64,000 nucleotides of DNA from Paramecium octaurelia (Eukaryota > Ciliophora > Oligohymenophorea > Peniculida > Parameciidae), in the NCBI GenBank assembly GCA_905182995.1, contig CAJJDP010000081.1, positions 63,466 through 127,465 on the forward strand, given 5' to 3'. The translations under genes and the position numbers were made by a program. Shown in pieces: positions 12,067 to 25,000 of this stretch. Position 1 is the stretch's first letter. Each line of letters starts with the position of its first letter. Below the pieces are notes generated by a model, which worked only from the letters and a program-made list of their open reading frames with translations, had not been told where the DNA came from and did no database searches.

Positions 12067-12302
12067 ATGCATTTTTGTGAGCATATTTTTAAAGATTTGA
12101 AATTATTATTTGATCAAATATATAATAATAATTAGTAAGTATTAAAATTAAATCTAGTTTTTACGAATTCCAATTCATCTTATTAATTATACTTGCTGTC
12201 TAAAATCTAAAACCTTATAATCCTGAAGAGTCATCTCAATGTGTTATTGAATTACTTAGGGAATGCGAGAATAATGGGAAAAATTCGATATATTTAATAT
12301 GA
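12067..12302 (+). CDS. Possible small membrane protein, 70 residues
   Basis: ATG at 12067, one canonical 23-nt intron (12135-12157, GTAAGT...CTAG), TGA at 12300-12302. The product begins MHFCEHIFKDLKLL, has one hydrophobic stretch (FQFILLIILAV) and ends with a polar Cys-containing tail (PEESSQCVIELLRECENN). It sits 108 bp from the start of the divergent TmcB-like gene and only 15 bp from the stop of the convergent coiled-coil gene. Support is the perfect intron, the frame kept across it and the plausible composition. No homologue is recognised, so it remains a prediction. Confidence 0.4.
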
Positions 12303-12317
12303 ACTTAAAATTGATCA

Positions 12318-15300
12318 TCATAAATTAATTTCAGCTATTGCATTGTAAATCTAAGTGATTTAAGCGAATTCCTGAGGAACGAAGTCATCCATAAGTTATT
12401 TTAATTCATAACTACGATTAATAAATTATTGGTTACTTTAAAATGACTCTTTAGGATCTCTCAAATAATAATTTATAACTCACCCAAAGAACTTGGTATA
12501 TAATTGTATATCATACTTTAAATTGAATGACTGCAATTTTGTTTTTACATATGCAATTAAATTTGCTCAGTCAGTAAATTAAATGTGTATTTGACTTTAT
12601 GGTAGTTATTGGAAACCAAATATCGATATTTAATCAAATTCTTATTTTCATTCCATTCATGGACTAAGGATTGACTTCCTTGTCCATATTAATTTATTTT
12701 CTCTCTATTAAACAAATTCAGTTCTATTGCCATTTCGGCAAATCGATCCAAAGTAATCATTTTATCTTTGGTATTCTCATCTATGAAATCTGCAAAAGTA
12801 ATAAATTAATGCAAAGCCTTAGTTTTATTATAAAGATCAGGATGAATTGCCTTATACAAGGTTTTAAATTCAGAAAACTCAATCAATTGATTTCCATCCA
12901 AATCAGCAGCCTAAAATATCAGTTATAATGAATCTTCACACTGCTTCTTTTTTGAAAAATACAAATTCAATATAGTAATCATTTCTGATTCAAATAGTAT
13001 TTCCTTCTTATGCTTCAACGAATTCAGATATTGATTCACAGTGCTTTACCCAAGAAAGTTGGCCAGAAATTCATTGCAATACTCAGTCATCAAATCCAAT
13101 TGAATAATCAAATCGCTCTTATGAAAATTGACTTCTTTATTATTGAAATATTTGACTGTCTCAACAATCTGCTTGTAAATGGCTTCATCCATTTCCCCAT
13201 GCATATAACAGAGTCTAGCCATAAATTACATTTTAGGTTAAGTCTCCATCTTACTACATATGAATTAAAAGATTTATTTTATTTTCTTCTCAGCCACATT
13301 CTTAAAACCATACTTCTTAAGAAAGTAATCGTAAATACTAATATGAAGAGGTATCTTGTAACCCTCTGGATTTTTAGATGCATCCAAAATTAGGGTATAA
13401 AATATCTTTAATAACTATATGATTGGAATTATTGGAATCCTTACAACCTTTTTGGTAGGTGTCTTCGCTATCAGTTCTTTCATTAAAGAATTGGCAGCAT
13501 CTGTATTCTAACTATAAATACGCTTCACTTTTTTTTTGTCCTGTTTGAGTTCACTTAACAGAGACACTCTCATTTAAAGAGGCTTAGTAAATTTCTTTGT
13601 AGATTGTCTTTGCAATCCGAATTTTTGAATTAATTCCTTGACATTACTCAATCTATTTTCATCCACCTTTTTGCTTTCTAATTGTAGATCTAATTACAAT
13701 GATTGTGTAATTTCAGATTTCTAATCATTCAATTGATTCTCATCCTCAGCATAAACCGATGTATCTAAATTTATTTCCTGTTTCTCATCTCCTTACAATT
13801 ACCCATCATATTCATCCTGATCTTCAAGTACATTTAAATGTAAGACCTCATTATTGATTTGAAATGTCTAATTAACTTTCTGCTTTTCATCAGATTTAAT
13901 TGAACTATTGTCATCATCTTCCTCCACCTTAACTATATCTATCTCTTTCGATATGGCTTCCTTATTGAAGTCAAAAGTGTGTTTAAAACTAGGTGTCTTT
14001 CTGGTTGGAGATGGAAATTAGGGCGATCGTTTCGACGATAACTACTCTTAACTAATTGAATTGATCTTTTTCAACAGTAAGGTTTATCCATGCTTTAGAC
14101 TTTTTATAGTCAATTGTTTTTCCTTTAGGATTTCTACAAAGTCTTAAGTTGCCTCTTTTAGATTCTGCTCCAAATTCTAAGCTACAACCTAATGCTCCTT
14201 TATGATCAGCATTTGTTCTATGTTTTTTGATTGGAATTCTATATATTTATCGTTAAGTTTTGTAAGGTACTCTTGCAATTCTTCATAAACCCTTTGCTTA
14301 ATTTTTGATTTATTAATAGTTTCGATCACAAAGTCTTCTTGAGCAATTGAAATAGATGTTGCACACCTTACAATTTAAGTGGATTCTCTATATTCATCTT
14401 CTTTGACTTAATCGAAGATAGCTTTCACACCATGATTAATGAAATTATGAATAAATTCATTCAAAATAGGTATGCTGCTAAAAATCATTTTATCAGTCTG
14501 TATTTATTCTAAAATAATACAAATAGATACTTTCATCTAAGATTACATTCTACATCGCATTTGATTTTCTATGATATTTTTGTATTTTAATTAATTGAGA
14601 ATCCTCCATGTTATCAAATTCTAGTTGTAATTGTGACAGTGGAGTTTTGCTTTATTCGTCATCTGAGGTCTTAAGAATTTAGATGGGAGACAAGCTTTTA
14701 TTTTTCAGTTGGATGGGAATTTAAGCCTTTTTGGTCATAATATGTGAGACTATGGACTTTCCTTCTTGAATACTTTGCAAATGCTTAAGTTGCATATTGG
14801 AAAATCCATTTGGCAATTGAGTTACGACATCAGTGGATTGAGGTTGATGATTTTGATGCTTCTTGTATTCTTGTGAAATTTATTCTATTTTTTAAAAGAG
14901 TAATGAGATTTCTTCTCTTTGCTTCTTAATTCTGTCCTCTAGAAATGTGTTTTTCTTGTCCAGTGCCTCTTTCTCAATTTTAAACTGTTGGAATTCTTAC
15001 TATAAAGTTAGATAGTCTTATTGATAACTTTTTTGGGTTTAATTTAATTATTAAGATTATTAAATATTTTTTAACTTTTCAAGGTGTTCTTAATTGGTTT
15101 TATTAATATTTGAAATTAAATCATCAATTAAGACAATGTAAGAATTCCAAACCTTTTCAAGTAACTGTCCTCTCTCTTTGCAATCCAAGGAAACCTATCT
15201 GATTATCTCTTTTAGACATGACGAATAGATAAGAGAGATCTCTTCAGCAATTGTTTGAGTGTTGTTATTCTCTAGCGAGACTGATTGCTTAACTTTTGTA

Positions 15301-15854
15301 ATCATGTAATCAAACCACAACTATAAGTCTATTGCCATCTGTCTATTAGGTAAAGTTGAACTCTATTAAATCTTATCACTTTATTGTTGAATAATCTTCT
15401 TCAAGTAAGTTTATAATTACGAGGATTTTACATTCTTGAGTAATGGATTCAAATCCAAGGTGCCATCTTTAGAATCCAATTCTGTGAAGTTGGTTTTGTA
15501 GGATGTCATGCTCTAAGAATTTCTATACATAGTTCCATAAAAATTGGTTTTTAATCTTTATTGTGTCTTGGCTAATACTAAAACATTTACATATTCATGA
15601 AGCTTTGGATCATCCACTAAGCTGCTTAACGATGTTGGAACAACTGTTTTCTATTGCAAATACGAAGTATCTTGATATCGGGTGATCCTTGTTTTTGTGA
15701 GATTTAATGTCAAATTGGCAGAAGTACCACTTTGTCTCATCGAACTTCCCTCTATTAGAGACATTTGAGAGTTATTTTTGTTTGATTGACTGTTTGTTAT
15801 AACAGGAGCTTGGCAAGAGTTTGATAGTAATGGAAGTTGATTTTTATTAAGCAT
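12318..15854 (-). CDS. Large coiled-coil protein with EF-hand
   Basis: 1162 residues; introns at 14509-14530 (22 nt) and 12458-12483 (26 nt; acceptor chosen to keep the frame). The N-terminal 100 residues are Ser/Asn-rich. A Gln/Glu/Lys-rich coiled-coil region follows (FQQFKIEKEALDKKNTFLED), then an acidic linker (KVEEDDDNSSIK). A helical C-terminal domain contains an EF-hand loop, DLDGNQLIEFSEF, with ligands at positions 1, 3, 5, 9 and 12. A second, degenerate EF-like segment follows (NTKDKMITLDRFAEM). The protein is probably a Ca2+-responsive structural component of the cilium or cortex; that role is inference. It starts 33 bp after the GFAT stop on the same strand. Confidence 0.8.
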
Positions 15855-15887
15855 AATGATTTTAATTGATTTTTATAGTTAGTCATA

Positions 15888-17909
15888 TCAACCGACAGTA
15901 ACTGTTTTGGCAAGGTTTCTGGGTTTGTCAGGGTCAACTCCTTATAAATAACATATCTCCAAAGACAACAATTAGAATACGATGACACTTAATAACCAAT
16001 TTAACTATTCTCCAATTTTAGGAATCTAGATCAAATGATCAATCTTGTTCATAGTGTTTGACAAACTCTATGCAGAATCAGTGATTACAATGGTCCTGGC
16101 ATTCCTGGAATGAACTTCACTTAAAGATAGCTTCATGTCTTAAAGGAATTCATCATCCAGAATGATCAAAATGATCGATGTTTCCTTTTCCTTAGATGAA
16201 TCAATCAATGCCAAAGGACCATGTTTCATTTCCCCTGAGGCGAAAGCTTCTGCATGAATATAAGTTAGTTCTTTAATTTTCAAAGCTCCCTCCTTTGCAA
16301 TTGCATAATTTGATCCTTTTCCCAATATATATAAACTTTGTTTGGTTTGCAATATCTTGGCAACCAACTTGACACTCGCCTAACACTCCACTATGCCCTA
16401 ACCAAATACCATTGGAAGCATTCTTAATTAGTTGACATATTTCTCTCTTAGAGGTTTCATCTTTGTATTTTAAGGCAAATAATTGTTCTTCTCCTTATAG
16501 TAACTAAACCACAATCCAATTAATATTAAAGCTGTCACCTAAGAAGTGAATGACTTTGATGCTGCCACGGCTACTTCTCTTCCTGAATTCAAGTAAACTC
16601 CACAATCAACATTGGTTGCTATTAATGATCCCACCACATTTACACTAATAAATTAATATCATATTTTTACACTCCTATTGTAGTAACTCCTTATTGTTTC
16701 GCCAGATTCAAAACTCTCACTATATCTTTAGTTTCACCAGATTATGTAATGAATATTATCCCTACTGATGAGTAAGGAAGGTCGTAGATATGAAATTCAC
16801 TTGCTTCAATCGCCTAAACACTTTCAAAAGTTCTGAAGCTTTTATAAATTGGTAAAACACTTTGAGCTGCATTGAAACTACTTCCACAGCCAATCAAAAT
16901 TAGATGCTTAATTTCACAAAGTTCCTTCTCCTTCATATCCAAACCTCCTAACTTTGCACAATCAGTAAAACCTGCTAGTCTTGCTCCATTTCCCAAACAT
17001 CTCAATAGACTATTTGGTTGTTCATGTATTTCCATCTCAAAAAATGTTTAATAAGGTTGTTTTGGTTTCAAGTGTACTTATTCAACTTCTTAATTTTCAT
17101 TAAAAATTAATCTATGCTTTATCTGATTATATAACTAATTTCTATTCTCTAATTACAATAGCATTACTTCACCATCCTATAAGGCTATGTAATTCTAAGT
17201 ATATTTTTCAAATGCAATTTTTTCACTTGCTACAAAAATACTATTTGCAGCATATCCAACCAAAAGTGGACTTCCTTATCTACATACAATCATCTAGGCA
17301 GGATTTTCTCTATCAATCACTGCTAGACCCCATTACCCTCTCAATCTGGTTAAGACAGATTCAACAGCCTCTAAAAAATTATGCTTTTAAATTTCCAATC
17401 CTATCAATTAGGCGATCACTTCTGAGTCTGTTTCAGAAGAAAATTAAATCCCTTTTTAAATAAGCTCCTCTTTTAATTCTACATAATTTTCCAATGTCCC
17501 ATTATGAACTAAGGCTATCCTTTTGGTGATGTCAGAATGGGGATGAGCGTTGTTATCAGTTTTGCTTCCACAAGTAGCCCATCTTGTATGACCTATTCCT
17601 ACTTAACTTTGAATATGTTTCTATAATTCTTGATTTAATTTCACAAAGCAGTCGACCTTGTTTATTTAATCACTTGCATGCTTTGATATTATCAACTAAT
17701 TTATAAATTTATTTGATTACCTCCTTTTATTTATTGATAGTACCAATTCCTGCAGAATCGTAACCTCTATTTTATAATAATTGCACTCCTTCAAAAATCA
17801 CTTTTTCTGCATTATCCTCTGTTGTTAGTACACCAACTATCCCACAACACTTAATACTATAATTTATTAAGCTTCCTCCTAGACCTAGAGCAAATAATTT
17901 TTTGAACAT
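15888..17909 (-). CDS. Glutamine:fructose-6-phosphate amidotransferase (GFAT)
   Basis: 656 residues; introns at 17696-17720 (25 nt) and 16645-16670 (26 nt). It makes glucosamine-6-phosphate from fructose-6-phosphate and glutamine, the first step towards UDP-GlcNAc. The class II glutaminase domain has CGIVGVL with nucleophile Cys22, NRGYDSAGI and HTRWATCGS. The two SIS domains show [21 protein letters not shown] and [20 protein letters not shown]. The C-terminus [15 protein letters not shown] matches the usual NLAKTVTVx end. Normally this Cys is residue 2 and becomes the N-terminus after Met removal. Here 20 residues ([12 protein letters not shown]...) precede Cys21-Cys22, so activity should need a processing step or a different start. 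All other signatures are intact. Confidence 0.95.
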
Positions 17910-18676
17910 TTTATAATTCCAATCAAATTTGAAATGCATTCATATATACTATGTATACAAAATTATGTGTCACAAATTTGAGAAATAATATTAATTAATT
18001 TTTATAGACACTATCAAAATATACATAAGCATCAAAAGATTAACATCAACGTTATTTTGAATATATCCCTTATGGTGATATATAATATATATTCAAGACA
18101 AAATGTTAAGTAAGATTTACAATTGATTTTTGACTAAAAATGGAAATTTTGCAATCTTGATTCCTTAATTTTGAGGAAAAACTAAAGTTTATTTGTTAAT
18201 CTTAAGGTGTTATTATAATTTAATTATTATTATAATTATTATTTGCATAAACCAGAAGATGAACTTTGTGATCTTGAAACTGTTCAGATACAATATTATT
18301 CATTTAGTCAGATCAATATTTTCAACAAAGTTTTAAAAATAAAGATGATTTCAAAAATAGAAATATAAAATTTTACCGATTTTTATTGAGTTCATCTCAA
18401 ATAAAAAAATGGCATAAAATTTTGATTATTTTATTATTAAATTTTCTTTAAGAAGTATTTATAGATATATTAATTAGAAATAAATAAAATGATAATAATT
18501 GAGATGTTTTATCGAGAACATTGTATATGTGTGTTTAATTATTTTTCTTACTTATCTGTACTTATTTCAGAAATGATTTTTTATTTCAGATACTAGAAAC
18601 TGATTGGCATTTTCATAAAATCACTATATAACTTAATTGATTTGATTAATATCTCGATTAATATAATATATTACAA
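17910..18676. other. Intergenic region, 767 bp
   Basis: Very AT-rich spacer between the divergent GFAT (minus) and first MGIC mini-protein (plus) genes; it should carry both promoters. One short coding-like segment without a usable start lies at about 18250-18400 (PEDELCDLETVQIQYYSF in the plus strand). No complete gene or RNA was seen. Confidence 0.4.
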
Positions 18677-18892
18677 ATGGGTATTTGTGCTGCCTCAAAG
18701 TCTTAAAAATCAATCAATAATGGTGAACTACATGAAGTCGTTGCATAGGTTAAGCTTTCCCAAGATTTTGAATCTATTTTAAAATAAAGAGCTAGTTAAT
18801 CATCATATTTAAATCCCTTCAAAAATCCTATTTTAAATCGAAGATTAAAGGAAATTCCGACTTCGCCTTAACCACTAACCTAAATTGAATGA
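18677..18892 (+). CDS. Small N-myristoylated-type protein MGIC-1
   Basis: 71 residues, no intron. It begins MGICAASKSQ, a good N-myristoylation signal (Gly2, Ser/Ala at positions 5-7) with Cys4 as a possible palmitate site. The shared C-terminal block NPFKNPILNRRLKEIPTSP recurs in the gene 214 bp downstream, and the middles also align (QVKLSQDFESILK against KVRKSQDIDIILK). It is therefore a member of a small tandem family, probably at the plasma membrane or ciliary membrane. The ILNRR motif is not one I can assign to a known family. The function is unknown. Confidence 0.75.
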
Positions 18893-19105
18893 TATGTTTA
18901 ATTATCTATATTGTTTCATGTATATTGTAAAATATGAATAAATAATAATTTTTTTTCTGTTTATTCGCTCATTTCGTCATATATATTTTAGAGTTAATGG
19001 TTTGAATGTTTCATGAATATTAAAAATCGAAATGTAATTTTTTAATCACATTCTAAAAACCAATTTAAAATGAAAATCAGAAGATAATTTATTAAATAAA
19101 TTATA

Positions 19106-19309
19106 ATGGGAATCTGCCATGGAAGCACAAAAAACAACAATGGGTAGTTGAAGTAAGTGATGGCCAAGGTCAGAAAATCTTAAGATATTGACATCATCTT
19201 AAAGGAGACAACCGAAACTTATACTACATATAACCCATACATGAATCCCATTCTCAATCGTCGTTTGAGGGAGTAATCCACTCCAACTTATTCAAATGTT
19301 CAACAATGA
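19106..19309 (+). CDS. Small N-myristoylated-type protein MGIC-2
   Basis: 67 residues, no intron, starting MGICHGSTKNNNGQ and ending with TYSNVQQ. It is a tandem paralogue of the gene at 18677: the MGIC start, the KVRKSQDIDIILK centre and the NPYMNPILNRRLRE block all align, while the linkers have diverged. This is good evidence that both are translated genes and that the motifs are under selection. Dual acylation at Gly2/Cys4 is inferred. No catalytic residues or membrane spans are present, so it may be an adaptor or regulatory peptide. Confidence 0.75.
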
Positions 19310-19997
19310 TTGAATAATTATTTTGTGTTCATTCTTATTTCACTAAAATTAGTTAATAACGATATACATTTTGTTTTCCAAAATTAGTTCAACGACAAGT
19401 TCAAAGGAATTATTTTCTCGAAAAATACTCAATCATCCTACTTTCCCTTTCAACACTTCTAAGTATGAGATTGGCTCAAATTGTGAAGAAAAAATTGATA
19501 TTGGTGTACCTTACATCATGAAATTATCAACACCTTAATAATCAAGATTTGATAAAATTACACTATCAAATGAATAGTCATCGCATTATCATCAATCAAG
19601 TTATACTATCAAATAAATGAAAAATAAAAAATAACAATAGATTACGTTTTTTTGCTTATTTTAGAGAGCAAAAACGCTAAATTACTCCTTAAACTTATCA
19701 TATAAAACATGAATTTTAATGATATTTTAATTATCTATTAAGTTCGCATCAACTTCCCTTTACTACAAATTAAAAGACTAATCTATTATTAAAAGAGAGT
19801 AATTAATATGAAATATTATAATTTTTTATTCAGATATATTCTTTTCAAAACTTATTGTAAATTTGTAAGCAAATAAGATTCCTTGATCTAGTTTCTTAGA
19901 CAATATTGAATTAAAAGAAAAATTCTGAATTTCTTGATTTCCCTTTAATAAATGGTTTTGATAAAAAAATAATTAAATTTTCAATATTTATATTGTA
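19310..19997. other. Intergenic region with a start-less coding-like frame
   Basis: One TGA-free plus-strand frame runs from about 19360 to 19712. It has a protein-like composition (KELFSRKILNHPTFPFNTSK, FDKITLSNEQSSHYHQSSYT) but no initiating ATG and no intron I can place. It follows MGIC-2 by 50 bp and might be a broken third small gene. The rest of the stretch is AT-rich spacer. Confidence 0.3.
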
Positions 19998-21650
<1,653 letters not shown>

Positions 21651-22098
21651 ATTATTTTAATTAATTTTATAAAATTTTATTAAAATGTATATCAGTTTAT
21701 GAAAATTAATAGTCCCATTCAATAAAACTTCAATCTACCTTGTTCTCCTCTTATTCTTGATATTAATTATATCTCTCTTTCAGGTTTTTAACGAGACGCC
21801 TTTAATCATAAATTCTTGAAAACAGATAACTGTTATTTTTGAATCAACTGGAAAACTAGTAATGGTTTGAAAATATCAAAACTTATAGGGTTTAGGTTTA
21901 ATTCTAAAATGTTTAATGAGTATTTTTAAATAATATGAAAGTAGATTTAACAATTGGCTAAGGATATCAGAATGACAAAGATCAAATTGGAATGAAAACA
22001 GGTAAGAACAATGAAGTTTTTATAGAATTGATAGTTTGTAATTGGGTTGAGTTAAAATAAATAAAGCTTTATTTTATTATCATTCGACAAAATAAATA
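21651..22098. other. Intergenic region, 448 bp
   Basis: Spacer between two minus-strand genes, carrying the kinase promoter and the 3' end of TmcB-like 2. A plus-strand frame from ATG about 21936 (MKVDLTIGQGYQNDKDQ...) stays open into the antisense of TmcB-like 2. Its beginning looks protein-like, but the rest is a shadow of the opposite gene, so it was not called. Confidence 0.4.
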
Positions 22099-25000
22099 TC
22101 AACGATTTTCTTTAATCTATCTAAGGTATGCCTGTAAAGATTAGCAATTATTAAAAAGATCAACTGGAATAAGTGACTATATTTCTCTGGCTGTTTTGGA
22201 TTCCAAATAAAATCTTGCTTGCAATGGAATCCAAACTACAAAATACACTAGAACTGATATCACACAAAATATCATGAATAGTAGAGTAAATTGCAGTTGT
22301 AAATCAGAATAATGAGAATTTAAATAACTTTGTAATTCCACTAATAATTGCATGTGACACACTCTTATAAATACCTTTTGCATTTTTCTATTAGCATTGC
22401 CACCTCTTGTGTTATAAATATTACAAGTGTAATTTTGACGATGATTTGAACTGATATTGAAGGTTAAATTATTATAAACAGCATTTTTATTATAATACGA
22501 GTATTGTTGTAGCATATTTTGAGCATTTTCAAAAAAGTTTGTTATTGCAATTGATAGACCTTCTTATAGTATATTTTTATTAAAAGTTAGGCAGGCTGAT
22601 GTATTCACAGAAGGGTCGTTTGCTAATATGATATCACATGGGTTTTGAATGTAAATTTCATTAAAGACCTTTTTATATTGATCTGATAGAATCAATTCAT
22701 TTTTTTAATTCAAAGCATGAAGTTCTGCATCCAAAAGCCTTACTACTTCCAATTCTTTTTGTAACTTGTCTTATGAATTAAACTCATTAAACAAAATGGC
22801 ACTCTCATCGTAAAGCATCTCCTTAATACTATTGTCAATCAACCTGTATTGTGTGGGCATATAGGATGTTAGATTCACTAAAGGTACTAGGGACTTAGTT
22901 TAATCAGTAATGGTCTAAAGTATAATGATATGAATATTTTACAGTTGATGAAAAGTATAAGTAGGAAAAGTAAGAAATTAGTAAAGTAAGAAAGAATAGG
23001 AAGTTAACTTGTACTTTTCTGTAATTGTTCATTTCGAATGTTGATTTTCTTTTTTTATTTTTGCTAGATAATCCTAAGTAATAGTCTTATTCTTCTTGTA
23101 CTTCGGCTTCTTCTTCTATTGATTCAATCTCTAATAGTTATGATATTTACCTCATCGTTTTCATTTAATTGTAACAACTAAATAAAGGTTTAAAACTAAT
23201 TTATCATCTTCTTAATTTAGTTATCTCTGATCTCCAAATACAAAGAGATAATCTCTTTAACATCTTTTTGATGGGAAAAGATGTATATTTAGAACAATAG
23301 AAATATGAATGAAAGACAACATATTTGTATGGTGAAAAATGAATTTTCTTCGACTTATAGGTCATCTATTAAACTAAGAATGTTGTAGTAATAGTAAGCC
23401 TGTGAAACTAGTTAATACTTTGGAACTGAATTAAGTGTGTTATGAAGATAATAGTGGAAATCTTCATTATCATCAACGTAAGCTGATATGTTAGAGTTAT
23501 TTAAAGTGATAGCCTTAGATATCATTTATTCTATGGCTTAAGTAAAAGTATAGTTTTGAAAATTATTGTTTTTTGTAAACATTTACACTTAGGCAGATTC
23601 AAAATCATTTAATACATTTTAATATTTCTCGTTAATCTACACATTGGCTGAAGTTAAAATTTGATCAATTTCAAGCAAAATTGCCAATTCATTGCTTAAC
23701 TCAGCATAATTTATTTGTACATACCTACCTCCTGTTGATTTCATAGTGTATTGCTCAAGATTCAAATAACAACCTCTCAAATCTTATAAATTTGATTAAA
23801 TCTTTAGAATAGATGCAAATCTTTAGTTAGATGCTGCTAAGTAGGAGATTGCTGATTCAAATTAGCTTTGAGTATTAATAATGACCTCGTACATTGCTAT
23901 TGCAATAACAAACATTAGGATCATTAAAGAATTCAAAATTAAAATGAGTTTCTTTAAAAGTGGAGAATAAGGAACGCTCAGGAGATGATACATTAATTCT
24001 TCCTAATTATTGATCTTGATTTATTGAGGTTACTCTTTATCTTCTTCAAGTTGCAATTTCTGAGTTCGTTCTCTAATCTGTTCTTCCTCCTCATCATCTT
24101 AATCTAGATCAATAATTTCCTTTATTTCTCCTTGAAACAATCTCAAAGTCTTAATATCATGGCCTAAACCTTATTATAATTTAAGATTAGTCATCGAAAG
24201 AAATTTCTTGCTTGGGATGCTTTATTAAGTGTACAGAGCAACTTTCGGTTCATCTTAGACGTCGCTATCATTCCTATTAGATTCATATTAAGAAGTAGAT
24301 TAGCTGACATGCTCAACTAATATAATAAATTTAACAATACAGATGTATGCTTTTTATTCAACTGAAAACTTGAATTGATGTTTGACGATGTTTCTTTTGA
24401 TTAGACAATAATCCTCTTTCTGTGGGAGCACTTCATTCATTTGTACTTTTAAGTAGTATCCATAAATCTATTAGCGAGAATCTCCTTAAGAAAACATGTA
24501 ATTTTTTGTAGATATTTCGTATAGTTATGCATAATATAACCGCGAGATACATGAGTCATTGTACTTCTCTTCAAGATCTGAATTTTAACTTAGAGAGTGC
24601 GTTTGATGTTCAAAAACAATCAAGTTCATTTTATTGATATAATCTTCCTTGTTATACATTAGGTAAGGGAATAATCTTTAAATTGTCAATTAGCGAATTT
24701 GCAATTGACGAACGTCCAAATTGAGGATAGATATGCAAGTTGCTGAAATGCTCTCTATTTTGCCTTCTAAATTAAAGATTATATATGCGCAATTGTTATA
24801 GCATTTTTCTTATCTCAATCTACAAAACTGAAAAATACCTTTATTAGACATGTATATTGAGTTTATGCTAAAAGTTTAGAGTATGTACTTATTTTTAGAA
24901 ACCAAAAACTAAGATCTCTCTTCTGTTTCGTTTATTTGATCCTGTCTCAATTAGGAAAAATATGATTCTACAAAAACATTATGCAATTTTTAATATCTAT

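Noticed and set aside
15797-15988. 63-codon minus-strand ORF bridging GFAT and the coiled-coil gene
   Set aside because: It is a mixed-frame shadow: GFAT ends in the frame giving NLAKTVTVG and TGA at 15888-15890, and the next gene starts at 15854.
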